A stretch of 64,000 nucleotides of DNA from Labrenzia sp. PHM005 (GCF_006517275.1 NZ_CP041191.1:434001-498000), one strand, 5' to 3'; numbered from the stretch's first letter, positions 1-10,543 are shown. The notes: a model not told the origin generated them from the letters alone. Made by a program: numbers and translations.

Positions 1-1569
1 GTCCATCTTGTTGATGGCAACAATGATCGGAACATCGGCCGCCTTGGCGTGCGCAATAGCTTCTTTGGTTTGCGGCATGACACCATCGTCTGCAGCAACA
101 ACCAGGATCACGATGTCGGTCGACTTGGCGCCGCGGGCACGCATTTGGCTGAATGCCGCGTGGCCTGGCGTATCGATGAAGGTGATCTTGTTGCCGTCCT
201 GCTCGACCTGGTAAGCGCCGATGTGCTGGGTAATGCCACCCGCTTCGCCGGTTGCCACCTTCGCTTTGCGGACAGCGTCGAGCAGAGATGTCTTACCATG
301 ATCAACGTGGCCCATGATGGTCACGACCGGCGGACGTGCCTGCAGGGTGCCCTCGTCATCATCAGAAGAGAAGAGCCCCTCTTCAACATCCGCTTCAGAG
401 ACACGCTTGACCGTATGGCCCATTTCTTCAGCGATGAGTTCAGCCGTGTCGGCATCGATCACATCGTTGATCTTGAGCATCTGGCCCTGCTTCATCAGAA
501 GCTTGATCACATCAACGGCCCGCTCCGACATACGGTTGGCGAGTTCCTGAATGGTGATCGCTTCTGGAAGCGTGACTTCACGCATGACTTTTTCGCGAAC
601 GACCTGCTGCTGACCGCGTTTCGCCTTCTCCTGGCGGCGGCGCATGGACGCGAGTGAACGTGTGCGCTGACCATCGTGGCCGCCGGTCGCAGCCGAAATC
701 GTTAGCTTCGAACGACGCCGATCATCACCGCCCTTCGGACGGGCAGGAGCCGGAGCCGGAGCCGCTTTGGGCCGTTTAACCGCACGGAGGTTCTTGTTGC
801 GGTCGTCTGCGCCTGCTGCGGGACGTTCTTCCGCTTTCGGGCTGGCCGGTGCCGGCGACGCTTTGCGCTTGCCCATATCATTGAGATTGCGCGGCTTGCC
901 TTCATCACGCCCCGGAGCCTTTCGGACTTCGCGCCGCTGAGCCGGACGATCCTGTTGGGCCGTTTTCGGAGCAGGCTTCTCGGCCGTCTTTTCAGCAGCC
1001 TCTTGGGCTTTTGCAGCCTCATCAGCTTTGGCCTGTTCGGCAGCAGCTTTTGCTTCTTCAGCTTCGCGCTTGGCACGCTCTTCTGCTTCGGCTTTCGCGC
1101 GAACTTCTTCTTCCTGTTTGCGCTGCGCTTCTTCTGCAGCGCGGCGCTTGGCGTCTTCTTCGCGGCGCGCGGCTTCTACAACCTCGCGTTCCTTGGCCAT
1201 CTCCAGAGCTGCAGCGCGTGCTTTCGCTTCGCTCGGCGTCAGCGTCCGCAGAACGTTGCCGTTTCCTTTTTGGCGCTGCCCGCCTGCAGGTTTGCGGCCC
1301 TGGCGGCCAGCCGGAGCTTCCGGCTTGCGTGGCGCTTCGGCTGGCTTTTCAAGACGCTGCGTGACCGGTGCCGGAGCTTCAGGTTTCGGCTCCTGGCCCG
1401 GCAACACGACACGGCGTCTCTTTTTGTTCTCCACAACGACGTTTTTCGACCGGCCATGCGAGAAGGACTGGCGAACCGTTCCTGAATCGCCACCACCACG
1501 CTTGAGGCCAAGCGTTTTGCCACGCTCAACGCTGATTGTCTTGTCGTCTGGATTCTTCGTATCGCTCAT
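1..1569 (-). CDS. infB: translation initiation factor IF-2, N-terminal 523 codons (cut by window edge)
   Basis: IF-2 is the GTPase that brings initiator tRNA to the 30S subunit and promotes subunit joining. The frame is open from an ATG at 1569 to the left edge, where it stops inside the G domain at an AINKMD stretch, which is the NKxD guanine-specificity motif. The P-loop GHVDHGKT is read near 290-320. The N-terminal part (about residues 40-280) is a long Ala/Glu/Lys/Arg-rich low-complexity stretch, as usual for proteobacterial IF-2. The gene lies 29 bases downstream of the ylxR-type gene and closes the conserved rimP-nusA-ylxR-infB operon. The C-terminal tRNA-binding domains are outside the window. 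Confidence 0.97.
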   Translation of the reverse strand, partial: MSDTKNPDDKTISVERGKTLGLKRGGGDSGTVRQSFSHGRSKNVVVENKKRRRVVLPGQEPKPEAPAPVTQRLEKPAEAPRKPEAPAGRQGRKPAGGQRQKGNGNVLRTLTPSEAKARAAALEMAKEREVVEAARREEDAKRRAAEEAQRKQEEEVRAKAEAEERAKREAEEAKAAAEQAKADEAAKAQEAAEKTAEKPAPKTAQQDRPAQRREVRKAPGRDEGKPRNLNDMGKRKASPAPASPKAEERPAAGADDRNKNLRAVKRPKAAPAPAPARPKGGDDRRRSKLTISAATGGHDGQRTRSLASMRRRQEKAKRGQQQVVREKVMREVTLPEAITIQELANRMSERAVDVIKLLMKQGQMLKINDVIDADTAELIAEEMGHTVKRVSEADVEEGLFSSDDDEGTLQARPPVVTIMGHVDHGKTSLLDAVRKAKVATGEAGGITQHIGAYQVEQDGNKITFIDTPGHAAFSQMRARGAKSTDIVILVVAADDGVMPQTKEAIAHAKAADVPIIVAINKMD

Positions 1570-1598
1570 ATTGCCTTCAGTCCTGCGCAACCGCCCTG

Positions 1599-2234
1599 CT
1601 ATGCGTTGCTCTTTTCGTCGTCTGCGACGGAATAGCCGCGAAATTGCTCCAAGTCACGTACCCGTGCCAAGAAATTTTCGCTGGCCTGCCCCGCAAGCAG
1701 TGCAGCATGTATCACATTTGACCGGCCCAATGCCAAATCCAATTGGTCCGAATCGAACAAACGGACGATTTGGCACCCGTTTGCTGGTTCTGTTCTGCCT
1801 GCGGACACCGCCGCCAGCTTCCGCACCCCGTCGTCCGCAGCATCGGAGGCATGGATCAGACCCGCGACAGTGTCCTGCCGCAAGGCTGCGTCAACTTTCG
1901 AATAGCCGGTGATTAGCTCACCGGCCTTGCGCGTCATGGAGAGCGCTTGAAGCGCTGCACGTTCCATAAGCGAATCGACCTGGTCTGCCAATCCTGGTTC
2001 AACGCGGGCTTCGGTTTTGAAGCCTCTGCCAAACACTTTCTTCCGGTCTTTTTCGGCAACAGCCACGACATCCTTCGACGCTGTTACCCAAACGCCGCGG
2101 CCTGGAAGAACCCTTTTCAGATCCGGAACCACTTGACTGTCTGGGTCAAGTACAAACCGGATCAGCGAGCTGATGGGCTGAACCTCCCTGGTAACGGCAC
2201 ATTGCCGTTCGGTTGGCTCATTCTTCCTGGGCAC
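1599..2234 (-). CDS. YlxR (DUF448) RNA-binding protein fused to an L7Ae/L30e-like domain
   Basis: This 211-residue protein starts with the YlxR signature: RQCAVTREV, then LIRFVLDPD and LPGRGVWV, within residues 1-90. The remaining part (about 90-200), beginning near [18 protein letters not shown], looks like the small L7Ae/L30e-type RNA-binding fold that alphaproteobacteria fuse to YlxR. It sits between nusA (100 bases) and infB (29 bases) on the same strand, so it is almost certainly co-transcribed. YlxR proteins are thought to bind RNA or nucleoid and to affect transcription. The exact role of the fused form is not known to me. Confidence 0.9.
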   Translation of the reverse strand: MPRKNEPTERQCAVTREVQPISSLIRFVLDPDSQVVPDLKRVLPGRGVWVTASKDVVAVAEKDRKKVFGRGFKTEARVEPGLADQVDSLMERAALQALSMTRKAGELITGYSKVDAALRQDTVAGLIHASDAADDGVRKLAAVSAGRTEPANGCQIVRLFDSDQLDLALGRSNVIHAALLAGQASENFLARVRDLEQFRGYSVADDEKSNA

Positions 2235-2334
2235 GCCGCCACTCCTCTAGATCAACCTGCAACAAAGCCGCTTACTTTAGAATGCAGATAAGTTGATCAC
2301 TTCCATATTGCGGGAGGCTATTTGCCCCTCTCCA

Positions 2335-3987
2335 TTAGCCGTTCAGGATCACGCCTGTTGGTGTGTCCTCAACAACCTCTTCTTCGGCCTCGGCCTCTTC
2401 CAGAACTTCTTCCTCTTCTGCCATCTGGGCAGCGAGTTCTTCTTCGGTGATCCAGCCGGCCGCCAAACGGGCCGCCATCACCATGTTTTCCGCATCAGCA
2501 CGGGAAACATCATAGCCGGACAGCGCACCGTCGTAGCGCTTGGTTTCGCCGTCCTTGCGCTCGGTCCAGCCAACAAGGTCGTCGGCTGCACATCCTGCAA
2601 GGTCTTCCATCGTTTTGACGTCATCCTTGCCGAGGGCCACCATCATAGCGGTTGTCAGGCCATCAATCGAGCGCAGTTCGTCGGAAACACCAAGTTCGAT
2701 CCGCTCTTCGTCCAATTTGGTTTCCAACTCGGACAGGTAATCGCGGGCACGCGCTTGAATTTCGACGGCAGTGTCGTCGTCGAAGCCCTCAATCATGGAA
2801 ATCTCTTCGATCTCCACATAGGCAACTTCTTCAACCGACGTGAAGCCTTCAGTTGCCAGAAGCTGACCAACCATCTCGTCCACGTTGAGGGCTTCCATAA
2901 AGAGCTGCGAACGCTCTTGGAATTCCTTGGTGCGCCGGTCGGATTCTTCCTGCTCGGTCATAATGTCGATGGCCCAGCCGGTCAGCTGGGATGCCAGGCG
3001 GACATTCTGGCCACGGCGGCCAATAGCAAGAGACAATTGGTCGTCCGGAACGACAACTTCAATACGTTCCGCATCTTCATCGAGAACGACTTTGGCAACT
3101 TCAGCTGGCTGAAGCGCGTTGACGATGAAAGTCGCAGCTTCGTCGTTCCACGGAATGATGTCGATCTTCTCACCCTGGAGTTCGCCAACGACAGCCTGGA
3201 CACGGCTGCCGCGCATACCGACACAGGCGCCGACCGGGTCGATCGAACTGTCCTTGGAGATCACAGCAATCTTTGCGCGGGACCCCGGGTCACGGGCAAC
3301 AGATTTAATCTCAATGACGCCGTCGTAAATTTCCGGAACTTCCTGCGCGAACAGCTTCGCCATGAACTGCGGATGGGTCCGGGACAGGAAGATTTGCGGC
3401 CCACGCTGTTCGCGGCGCACATCGTAGATAAAGGCACGGATGCGGTCACCGGTGCGGAAGATCTCACGCGGGATCAATTCATCCCGGCGGACAATGCCTT
3501 CGCCGCGTCCCAGGTCCACAATAACGTTGCCGTATTCGGCCCGTTTGACCACGCCGTTGATGACTTCGCCAACACGGTCTTTGAATTCTTCATACTGACG
3601 GTCACGCTCGGCTTCACGCACCTTTTGGACGATCACCTGCTTGGCGGACTGGGCGGCAATCCGTCCGAAATCCAGCGGCGGCAGCGGCTCAGCAATGAAA
3701 TCACCAAGATTGGCTTCCGGGTTGCGCGCCTGCGCGTCCTCAAGGGCAATATCAGTGGAGACATTTTCAACGGCTTCCACCACTTGAAGCAGCCGCTGCA
3801 GACGGATATCTCCGGTTTTCGGATTGATCTCTGCGCGAACTTCGGTCTCCGAGCCGTAACGTGAGCGGGCCGCCTTCTGGATCGCATCTTCCATAGCGTT
3901 GATGACGATCATCCGGTCGATCGACTTTTCCCGTGCAACTGCATCCGCAATTTGCAACAGTTCCAGCCGGTTAGCGCTGATTGCCAT
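2335..3987 (-). CDS. nusA: transcription termination/antitermination factor NusA
   Basis: NusA binds RNA polymerase and nascent RNA and controls pausing, termination and antitermination. The 550-residue protein shows the N-terminal polymerase-binding domain (ANRLELLQIADAVAREKSID), the S1 domain (GEVINGVVKRAEYGNVIVDLG), and KH domains (GACVGMRGSRVQAVVGEL and SLAIGRRGQNVRLASQLTGW). A C-terminal acidic-repeat region ends in a Glu-rich tail. An in-frame TTG at 4008 is possible, but the ATG at 3987 has an AGGAG six bases upstream and gives the usual family N-terminus MAISANRLELL, so I chose 3987. It lies between rimP and the ylxR gene. Confidence 0.97.
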   Translation of the reverse strand: MAISANRLELLQIADAVAREKSIDRMIVINAMEDAIQKAARSRYGSETEVRAEINPKTGDIRLQRLLQVVEAVENVSTDIALEDAQARNPEANLGDFIAEPLPPLDFGRIAAQSAKQVIVQKVREAERDRQYEEFKDRVGEVINGVVKRAEYGNVIVDLGRGEGIVRRDELIPREIFRTGDRIRAFIYDVRREQRGPQIFLSRTHPQFMAKLFAQEVPEIYDGVIEIKSVARDPGSRAKIAVISKDSSIDPVGACVGMRGSRVQAVVGELQGEKIDIIPWNDEAATFIVNALQPAEVAKVVLDEDAERIEVVVPDDQLSLAIGRRGQNVRLASQLTGWAIDIMTEQEESDRRTKEFQERSQLFMEALNVDEMVGQLLATEGFTSVEEVAYVEIEEISMIEGFDDDTAVEIQARARDYLSELETKLDEERIELGVSDELRSIDGLTTAMMVALGKDDVKTMEDLAGCAADDLVGWTERKDGETKRYDGALSGYDVSRADAENMVMAARLAAGWITEEELAAQMAEEEEVLEEAEAEEEVVEDTPTGVILNG

Positions 3988-4053
3988 AGTCCACTCCTCT
4001 TGCGCCAAGGGTCGGGTCGGGCGCGTTTATCCAATTGCCAGCGAGCGCTACGC

Positions 4054-4653
4054 TCAGTTGGGCGAGTTATCCTGTGACAGCTCGTCTTCACTTTCGCCGC
4101 GTGCGGCCAGTGCCGCCTTTTCGGCCTGAAGAGCTGCTGTAATCAAATCGTCGGTCAACACCAGCTTTGCTTCGCCAATGTCCTCAAGCGGCAGCAGAAC
4201 CATGTCCGGCTCATTCTCGCGCGCATCAGGCAAACGTAGTTTGGCCGCCGCGCCTTCCACGCCGAGCAAAGCTCCACGGAAGCGCTTGCGGCCATCCTGC
4301 ATGACATCCATCTCAACTTTCATCTCGTGCCCTGCCCAACGCTCAAAGTCGCCAGCGCGCACCAGCGGCCGGTCGATGCCTGGTGAGGACACTTCCAGAT
4401 GATAAGCCCGGTTGATCGGATCTTCCACATCCAGAGCGGGAGACACCGCTCGACTGATGGTTTCACAGTCCTCAACCGTCATGGTGCCATCCGGACGCTC
4501 TGCCATGATTTGCAGCGTGCAACCGTTTGCCGCGGTAATACGGGTGCGCACAAGACGGTAGCCGAGATCTTCAATAACCGGCTCAACAATTGCCGCAACC
4601 CGGGCATCAAGGCCCTGTTCAGTGACAATTCTCGGATCGCGTGCGCTCAACAC
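4054..4653 (-). CDS. rimP: ribosome maturation factor RimP
   Basis: RimP assists late 30S subunit assembly. The 199-residue protein has the RimP N-terminal core ([12 protein letters not shown] is its hallmark near residue 88) and the C-terminal SH3-like domain ([12 protein letters not shown]). It has an extra acidic tail of about 30 residues. The start is a GTG at 4653 preceded by GGAG at a spacing of four. The gene heads the rimP-nusA-ylxR-infB operon. The 297 bases upstream hold the terminator of the preceding transcription unit and presumably the operon promoter. Confidence 0.95.
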   Translation of the reverse strand: MLSARDPRIVTEQGLDARVAAIVEPVIEDLGYRLVRTRITAANGCTLQIMAERPDGTMTVEDCETISRAVSPALDVEDPINRAYHLEVSSPGIDRPLVRAGDFERWAGHEMKVEMDVMQDGRKRFRGALLGVEGAAAKLRLPDARENEPDMVLLPLEDIGEAKLVLTDDLITAALQAEKAALAARGESEDELSQDNSPN

Positions 4654-4769
4654 CTGGCTCCATATTACCGTTTATAGCGGCGTTTGATCTCAGCAGGACA
4701 TTTGGTGACTCGAGTTGTTTCGGGCAGCAGCCTGCTGATTGATTTCGATGTTTCCGGTTTGTGTAAGCC

Positions 4770-4801
4770 AAAAAGAGCGGGTCCCCGGCGGGCCCACTCT
4801 C
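4770..4801 (-). terminator. rho-independent terminator after trmB
   Basis: Read on the minus strand, a GC-rich hairpin (arms GAGTGGG and CCCGCTC with one G-T wobble) is followed at once by TTTTT. It lies about 150 bases downstream of the trmB stop and before rimP, so it separates the metK-trmB unit from the rimP-infB operon. The rest of 4654-4950 shows no gene. Confidence 0.75.
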
Positions 4802-4950
4802 AAGAGCTCATATAAGCCGTTTGAGATGAAACTGGGGCTGTATAACTCCAAACCAGCCCAAAATGCAAGGGTCTTGGCTACTTTGCTCCAAAAGAAGTTG
4901 CGCAGCAGCATTGCGAGCATTTTTGCCGCCGTTTCCGCTGCAGCTTCTGC

Positions 4951-5646
4951 CTAGCTGGTTTGGACGCGTAGGAACGTCAGATACCGGCCAACCCGGCCTT
5001 CACGGATCGCTTTGGCCTCATAGCGGGTTCCTGGCCAGCCATCCCAGGGTGTTTTCCAATCCGCCGCGGTTTCAGCTGTCCATTCGAATGCAGGGTGAGC
5101 GCGGCAATGGCGCAGCGTCCAGTCTATGTAGGTGTCGATGTCACTGGCAAACCGGAACTGACTGCCCGCCTTAAGCGCGCGAGCGTAACGGTCCAGGTTC
5201 TGTTCATTAATAAACCGGCGTTTCCAATGGCGCTTTTTGGGCCAGGGATCAGGATAGAGCTGATAGGCCAAATCAAGGGACGCTTCCGGCAGCCAATCCA
5301 GAACATTGACCGCATCATCATCATAGAGCCGGAGATTCTGCAGCCCCTCATCGGTCACAGCCGCAACGGCCTTTGCCATGCTACCGACAAAAGGCTCGAT
5401 GCCGATAAATCCGGTTTTTGGATTGGTACGGGCCCGGTGTAACAGGTGCTCGCCGCCGCCAAATCCCACTTCCAGGCAGACTGTTTCGACTCCGGTCTTA
5501 AAGAGGTCCTTCAGGTCTGAGGGTGGTGGCGCGGTCAGGTCAAGCGACAACTCTGGCAGCACATCTGTCATGAGCGCCTCACGGCGCGGACTGAGCGGCT
5601 TGCCTTTGCGTCGGCCAAAAAAGGAACCTTCGTAACGATCTGTCAT
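4951..5646 (-). CDS. trmB: tRNA (guanine-N7-)-methyltransferase TrmB
   Basis: TrmB methylates G46 in the variable loop of tRNAs with SAM. The 231-residue protein shows the SAM-binding motif [11 protein letters not shown] near residue 58, the family motif [14 protein letters not shown] near 132-145, and the C-terminal [13 protein letters not shown] segment with the T-x-Y-E-like element. Length and motifs fit the family. It follows metK by 72 bases with a strong hairpin between them, and ends before another terminator. Confidence 0.95.
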   Translation of the reverse strand: MTDRYEGSFFGRRKGKPLSPRREALMTDVLPELSLDLTAPPPSDLKDLFKTGVETVCLEVGFGGGEHLLHRARTNPKTGFIGIEPFVGSMAKAVAAVTDEGLQNLRLYDDDAVNVLDWLPEASLDLAYQLYPDPWPKKRHWKRRFINEQNLDRYARALKAGSQFRFASDIDTYIDWTLRHCRAHPAFEWTAETAADWKTPWDGWPGTRYEAKAIREGRVGRYLTFLRVQTS

Positions 5647-5657
5647 AGCTTCAAACC

Positions 5658-5686
5658 AAATCGCCGGCCAAGACGGCCGGCGATTT
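5658..5686 (-). terminator. strong hairpin between metK and trmB
   Basis: A perfect 12-base inverted repeat (arm AAATCGCCGGCC, five-base loop) lies between the metK stop and the trmB start. On the minus strand it is followed by a weak T-rich stretch (TTTGGTTTG), so it could be a partial terminator or an mRNA-stabilising hairpin that lets metK be expressed more than trmB. Confidence 0.5.
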
Positions 5687-5718
5687 TCATCTTGTTGGTG
5701 TCGCGTCTTTGGCGCTGC

Positions 5719-6891
5719 TTATCCTGCAAGCGGACGCAGTTCGTCAACCAGATCAGTTTTTTCCCAAGAGAACCCACCGTCGGCCTCCGGCTGCCGGCCG
5801 AAATGACCATAAGCAGCTGTGCGTTCGTAGATTGGGTTGTTGAGCTTCAGATGCTCACGGATACCACGCGGGCTGAGACCCATGACTTCGCGCAATGTCA
5901 CTTCCAGCCGGGCTTCATCGCACCGGCCGGTGCCATGCAGATCGACATAGACCGACAGAGGATCGGAGACGCCAATCGCGTAGGACAGCTGTATTGTGCA
6001 GCGGTCTGCGAGATCTGCTGCGACAACGTTCTTGGCAAGATAGCGGGCCGCATAGGCCGCGGACCGGTCCACCTTGGTCGGGTCTTTGCCGGAGAATGCT
6101 CCACCGCCGTGGGGCGCGGCGCCGCCATAGGTATCGACGATAATTTTGCGGCCGGTAAGGCCGGCATCGCCATCAGGACCACCGATAACAAAGGCGCCGG
6201 TCGGGTTCACATGCCAAACAGTCTCACCTGAGATCCAGCCGTCCGGCAATGCTGTGCGGATGTAGGGCTCGACAATCGCCTGAACATCACGGGATGTCAG
6301 CGCCGGGTCGAGATGCTGGGTCGACAGGACAATCGAGGTTACGCCAACCGGCTTGCCGTTTTCGTAACGAATGGTCACCTGACTCTTGGCATCCGGACCA
6401 AGAACCGGTTCCTTGCCAGATTTGCGGGCCTCGGCCAGCAACTGCAGGATTTTGTGCGAATACAGGATCGGCGCCGGCATCAGCTCTTCGGTTTCGCGGC
6501 ACGCATACCCGAACATGATCCCTTGATCACCCGCACCTTCATCTTTGTTGCCACCAGCATCAACGCCTTGTGCGATGTGGGCAGACTGGGCATGTAGATG
6601 AACTGCGATGTCACAATTTTCCCAATGAAACCCATCCTGCTCATAGCCGATGTCTTTCACCGCCATGCGCGCTAGATGAGCGATATATTCATTGGTGATG
6701 GTCGCCGGTCCGCGGGTTTCTCCCGCAATTACAATCCGATTGGTTGTCGCTAGCGTTTCTGCAGCAACACGGGCTTCCGGCATTTCTCTAAGGTAGGCAT
6801 CCACAACCACATCGGAGATGCGGTCACAAACCTTGTCCGGATGTCCTTCAGACACGGATTCGGAGGTAAAAAGGTAATTCTGACGTGCCAT
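5719..6891 (-). CDS. metK: S-adenosylmethionine synthase MetK
   Basis: MetK makes S-adenosylmethionine from ATP and methionine in the cytoplasm. The 390-residue protein starts [21 protein letters not shown] and contains the family signatures [12 protein letters not shown] and [19 protein letters not shown]. An in-frame upstream start would add 23 unlikely residues; the ATG at 6891 has AAGGA nine bases upstream. It lies downstream of the phrR-type regulator, with a leader of about 110 bases holding a perfect hairpin. I saw no recognisable SAM riboswitch there. Confidence 0.97.
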   Translation of the reverse strand: MARQNYLFTSESVSEGHPDKVCDRISDVVVDAYLREMPEARVAAETLATTNRIVIAGETRGPATITNEYIAHLARMAVKDIGYEQDGFHWENCDIAVHLHAQSAHIAQGVDAGGNKDEGAGDQGIMFGYACRETEELMPAPILYSHKILQLLAEARKSGKEPVLGPDAKSQVTIRYENGKPVGVTSIVLSTQHLDPALTSRDVQAIVEPYIRTALPDGWISGETVWHVNPTGAFVIGGPDGDAGLTGRKIIVDTYGGAAPHGGGAFSGKDPTKVDRSAAYAARYLAKNVVAADLADRCTIQLSYAIGVSDPLSVYVDLHGTGRCDEARLEVTLREVMGLSPRGIREHLKLNNPIYERTAAYGHFGRQPEADGGFSWEKTDLVDELRPLAG

Positions 6892-6922
6892 TGGCGATCG
6901 TCCTTCTGGGAATGAATACAAA

Positions 6923-6948
6923 GAAGCGGCGATAACTACCGCCGCTTC
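6923..6948 (-). terminator. hairpin in the metK leader (terminator or attenuator)
   Basis: A perfect nine-base inverted repeat (GAAGCGGCG, eight-base loop, CGCCGCTTC) lies 31 bases upstream of the metK start. On the minus strand it is followed by TTTGTATT, only a modest T run. It may end the phrR-type transcript or work as an attenuator for metK. The loop and flanks do not match any SAM riboswitch I know. Confidence 0.5.
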
Positions 6949-7003
6949 AGTTGCCATCAATCTAAGAAGTTTGGGGCCACGTCAAGAAGATGGTTATTTT
7001 TTA

Positions 7004-7408
7004 TTATTCATCGCCGGCAAGCGATCTAACCAGATCCACGATCCGGCGCCGGACCTTCGGGTCTTCTATGCGCACGAATGCCTTGTTCAGGGACAGACCT
7101 TCCGACGAGGAGAGGAAGTCGACGACGTAGGACGTTGGCTGAGTTTCACCAAAGCCTTCCGCCTCTTCCGGAGTTCCCGGTGCATCTTCAAAGAAGAAGG
7201 AAACCGGAACTTTCAAGATGGTCGCAATGTGTTGCAACCGGCTGGCACCAATTCGGTTGGTACCTTTTTCGTATTTTTGGATTTGTTGGAACGTAATGCC
7301 AAGAGCTTCGCCAAGCTTTTCCTGACTCATACCAAGCATCATACGGCGCAAGCGGACCCGGCTGCCAACATGAATGTCGATCGGATTCGGAGATTTCTTA
7401 CTGGGCAT
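7004..7408 (-). CDS. PhrR-type XRE-family helix-turn-helix regulator
   Basis: This 134-residue protein has an N-terminal HTH_3 domain (about residues 12-68: VGSRVRLRRMMLGMSQEKLGEALG, then FQQIQKYEKGTNRI) and a short C-terminal region typical of a family conserved beside lnt and metK in Rhizobiales. In Sinorhizobium the gene in this position is the low-pH-inducible phrR next to actA (lnt); the assignment here is by context and similarity from memory. I chose the ATG at 7408, because the longer frame adds 29 residues without family similarity. The ribosome-binding site is weak. Confidence 0.85.
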   Translation of the reverse strand: MPSKKSPNPIDIHVGSRVRLRRMMLGMSQEKLGEALGITFQQIQKYEKGTNRIGASRLQHIATILKVPVSFFFEDAPGTPEEAEGFGETQPTSYVVDFLSSSEGLSLNKAFVRIEDPKVRRRIVDLVRSLAGDE

Positions 7409-7601
7409 CGGCGTTGTTCTTTCTAATATCCAATGGGCCGCTAACAGCCTTGTTTTATTTATTACGCAAGCCCATCCAGGTTCCCACAAACCCAAAAAGA
7501 AGAAAGTCCGCCCGCAACTTCTCGCTTGCGCCTACGTTAGCTTTCAATCAGCTATGTCACGGTTGTATCACACTTCTTTCACTCAACTCAAACAAAAAAT
7601 A

Positions 7602-9218
7602 TCAATTTAAGCGCGAAAATCGGTTGTACCTGCGAATACTGGAGAAAATTACAATAATAATCGAAATAATCAGCACCGGAGCATTCTGAAAACTCCGATA
7701 AAACGTTTCATCAATTTGTTTTGGAAGCTTGGCGTCGATCAACCCTTTGTCGAAAATCGCAAGTTTAGATAATATACGTCCATGGCCATCGATCATACCG
7801 GAGATGCCCGTGTTGGCTGCACGAACCGTCGGCACACCCGTTTCTATCGATCGCAGCTGGGCTTGCGCAAAATGCTGGTAGGGACCCGGGGTGTGGCCGA
7901 ACCAAGCATCATTTGTCACATTCAGAAAAAAGGCTGGTCTTGGTGACGCGCTTGCTGTGATTACCGGAAATATCGCCTCATAACAAATCAGCGGAAGAAA
8001 ACTGAAATCTTCAAAGACCGTAAGCGGCCGTCGCTGAAATCCGGCCTGGAATCCCACACCTGGGCCGGCCAAATTGCTGATCCCAACTTGGTCCAACACC
8101 TGTTTGAAGGGAACGTATTCGCCAAACGGCACGAGGCGCACCTTGTCATAGAGCCCGCTCACGGCGCCGTCGCCGGTGATTGTATAGATACTATTGAAAT
8201 AGAGCGGCCCATTTTCACCTGCCTCCACCCGAACCGCCCCAACGGCAAGTTCATTGTGTGTCCCAAGTGCCGCTGAAATCCGCCTCAAGGCGCCAGGCTC
8301 GCGGGTTAAGAGAAATGGGATTGAAGATTCGGGCCACACAACCAAACGCGGAACACCAACCCGTGCACCGCCTCCAAGCGGCGCCTCTGTCATGTCCAAA
8401 TACGTTTGGAAAATCTGATCACGCAGCTCCGGCTGCCACTTGTCCTTTTGACTGACTGCAGGCTGCACGATCCTGATATCCAGATCCTCGTACTCGGTCT
8501 CTGAGGCCATCAACCGATAGCCGCCATAACCCGCCATTGAGATCAAAACGGCCGTAGCGGCAGCAACCGGCAGCAACCGTTGACTCAATGGCCGGGAATC
8601 AGCCAGCACAGCTAGCATCGCGAAAACACCCCACGCCAAGAAGCTCAATCCATACAACCCAACAAGGCTGGCCGTTTGGGCAAGAACCAGGCTTTCGGAA
8701 AAAGCGTAGCCAAAGGCATTCCAGGGAAATCCGGTTAAAACGGTTCCCTTCAGCCAATCAGCAAGTGTCATCGCTGCGGCAAGCAGCAAGATCCGCCACC
8801 GCGTATCTCCCCAGAAAAAACCTGCCAGCGCAGCTCCAAGACCAGTAAACAAGGCAAGCCCTGCCGGCATGGCCACGATGGCAAAGGGCATCAGCCAAGC
8901 AAACCGTTCCGCCTCCACCAGGAACGCCGATCCGATCCACCAGAGGCCAGACAGGTAATAGCCAAAGCCAAACAACCAGCCGAGGACAAATCCGGTGCGA
9001 ACCTGTTTGAAAGCACCGCTTTTTCCGGTTTCCAATGCGCCATCAAGCAGCCAGACGAATGCTGGCAAAGTCAGAAACAGGATTGGGAACAGTCCAAAAG
9101 GGGGCAGCGCTAAGGCGGAAACAGCTCCTAACAGCAGACACAATCCCCGGCGGGGCCACCCCCAGGCCAATAAAAATGCATTGGGTAAGAGAGAGAGCTT
9201 CTCAATAAGCAGGTGCAT
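7602..9218 (-). CDS. lnt: apolipoprotein N-acyltransferase Lnt
   Basis: Lnt adds the third acyl chain to lipoproteins at the outer face of the inner membrane. The protein (538 residues from the ATG at 9218; a TTG at 9278 would add 20) has about seven N-terminal hydrophobic segments and then a carbon-nitrogen hydrolase domain. The catalytic Glu-Lys-Cys triad is visible as VVWPESSIPF, YDKVRLVPFGEYVPF and FLPLICYEAIFP. A final membrane segment lies near the C-terminus (PVLIISIIIVIF). It is downstream of the CBS-domain gene and upstream of the phrR-type regulator on the same strand. Confidence 0.95.
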   Translation of the reverse strand: MHLLIEKLSLLPNAFLLAWGWPRRGLCLLLGAVSALALPPFGLFPILFLTLPAFVWLLDGALETGKSGAFKQVRTGFVLGWLFGFGYYLSGLWWIGSAFLVEAERFAWLMPFAIVAMPAGLALFTGLGAALAGFFWGDTRWRILLLAAAMTLADWLKGTVLTGFPWNAFGYAFSESLVLAQTASLVGLYGLSFLAWGVFAMLAVLADSRPLSQRLLPVAAATAVLISMAGYGGYRLMASETEYEDLDIRIVQPAVSQKDKWQPELRDQIFQTYLDMTEAPLGGGARVGVPRLVVWPESSIPFLLTREPGALRRISAALGTHNELAVGAVRVEAGENGPLYFNSIYTITGDGAVSGLYDKVRLVPFGEYVPFKQVLDQVGISNLAGPGVGFQAGFQRRPLTVFEDFSFLPLICYEAIFPVITASASPRPAFFLNVTNDAWFGHTPGPYQHFAQAQLRSIETGVPTVRAANTGISGMIDGHGRILSKLAIFDKGLIDAKLPKQIDETFYRSFQNAPVLIISIIIVIFSSIRRYNRFSRLN

Positions 9219-9326
9219 GCGTATCCGATTCGCTGAAAAATTGAGGGCAGGTTTGTCCGCTTGCAAGGGCGGGGTCAACCCTTACAGCCATCAACTGTTC
9301 CAGCAATTCGAGATTTAAAGCAGCCG

Positions 9327-10508
9327 TTAGGAGGCTATTGGTGGCTGTTCGGGCGCATCCGAGGAGACTTGTTCAGCGTCCGGTGTCCCTGCGTCTGCCC
9401 TTTTCGCCCGCCGGCGCAGATCCTGCGGGCGGATTTCCCCCCGTCCTTTACGGATCTTCAGGCGTTTTATGCGGCGTGGGTCAGCATCCATGATCTCAAA
9501 TTCATAGCCCGGAACATCCCGCACCACCAACAGTTCGCCGCGCACCGGAACCCGGCCGACCGCAATGTAGAGAAGTCCTCCAAGCGTATCGACATCTTCG
9601 GAAATCTCGCCGCCGTTCAATCGTGTGCCCAGCGCTTCATCAAGCTCTTCCAACGGCAGACGCGGATCAGCAATCCAGATGCCCTCGCCGGCTTCTGTCA
9701 GCATGGCTTCTTCATCTTCGTCGTGTTCGTCTTCAATGTCGCCGACGACTTCCTCGACCAGATCTTCCAAGGACACCAGGCCATCGGTGCCGCCATATTC
9801 GTCGATCACCAGCGCCATCTGAATTCGGCCTGCTTGCATTTTGGCCATGAGGTCCGTTGCCGGCATAGACGGCGGCACAAACAGAAGGTTGCGCAAAAGA
9901 TTGGTTTCTTTGAGCGTTGCCGACAAATCGACTGATGACAAATCCAGGTTGGAAAGATTGTGACCTGGAAGCGGCGTGACATTATCTGCCTCGTTACCGT
10001 CAGAATCCTTGTCCGCGCCTTCCACATCTTCTGCGCTCAAACCAGAGCCACGCTCGGCAATATAAGCCATCAAATCCTTGATATGAACCATACCGCGTGG
10101 ATCATCGAGCGTATCCTCATAAACCGGCATGCGCGAGTGGCCGCTGCTTCGGAACAACTCCATCACCCGGCTGAGGCTGGTATCCAGATCAACCGCATCA
10201 ATGTCGGCGCGCGGGATCATGACATCATCGACGCGCTTTTCCCGCAGCCGCAAGATATTGCCAAGCAGCATCCGCTCTTCGGGAGAAAATGCAGTATCGC
10301 CAGAAACTTCGCGTGCAAGTTCGTCTTCAAGATTTTCACGCAGGCTCGAAGAGCCACGGCCCAATCGCAAAAAGCGTTTGAACGTATCAAGGATCGCCGC
10401 AGGTTTCTGCGGCTTCGTCTGTTGCGGGTCTTCCCCGTCTTGTGCGGCCCCTGAATTGGCGGAATGTGTTTCGCCGTCAGGACTTCGCGGTTCAGCTGCG
10501 TTCATCAT
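9327..10508 (-). CDS. CorC/HlyC-family CBS-domain protein
   Basis: The 393-residue protein has a hydrophilic N-terminus, then two CBS domains (about residues 85-255, starting at LREKRVDDVMIPRADIDAV and containing HSRMPVYEDTLDDPRGMVHIKDL) and a C-terminal CorC_HlyC domain (about 290-350). There is no N-terminal membrane domain, so this is the soluble CorC/TlyC type. It is linked by family to Mg/Co efflux and, in Rhizobiales, annotated as hemolysin-like. An acidic insert of about 40 residues sits between the CBS repeats. It lies between ybeY and lnt, an order common to proteobacteria. Confidence 0.9.
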   Translation of the reverse strand: MMNAAEPRSPDGETHSANSGAAQDGEDPQQTKPQKPAAILDTFKRFLRLGRGSSSLRENLEDELAREVSGDTAFSPEERMLLGNILRLREKRVDDVMIPRADIDAVDLDTSLSRVMELFRSSGHSRMPVYEDTLDDPRGMVHIKDLMAYIAERGSGLSAEDVEGADKDSDGNEADNVTPLPGHNLSNLDLSSVDLSATLKETNLLRNLLFVPPSMPATDLMAKMQAGRIQMALVIDEYGGTDGLVSLEDLVEEVVGDIEDEHDEDEEAMLTEAGEGIWIADPRLPLEELDEALGTRLNGGEISEDVDTLGGLLYIAVGRVPVRGELLVVRDVPGYEFEIMDADPRRIKRLKIRKGRGEIRPQDLRRRAKRADAGTPDAEQVSSDAPEQPPIAS

Positions 10509-10543
10509 CGATCAGTTTTCGATCCAAGTGCTCTAGTGTCCCC

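Noticed and set aside
2293..3864. Long plus-strand open frame opposite nusA
   Set aside because: It mirrors nusA, has no domain, and nusA on the minus strand is certain; it is a by-product of codon use.
6892..7003. SAM-II or SAM/SAH riboswitch before metK
   Set aside because: The leader is short and its single hairpin lacks the known consensus elements of these riboswitches.
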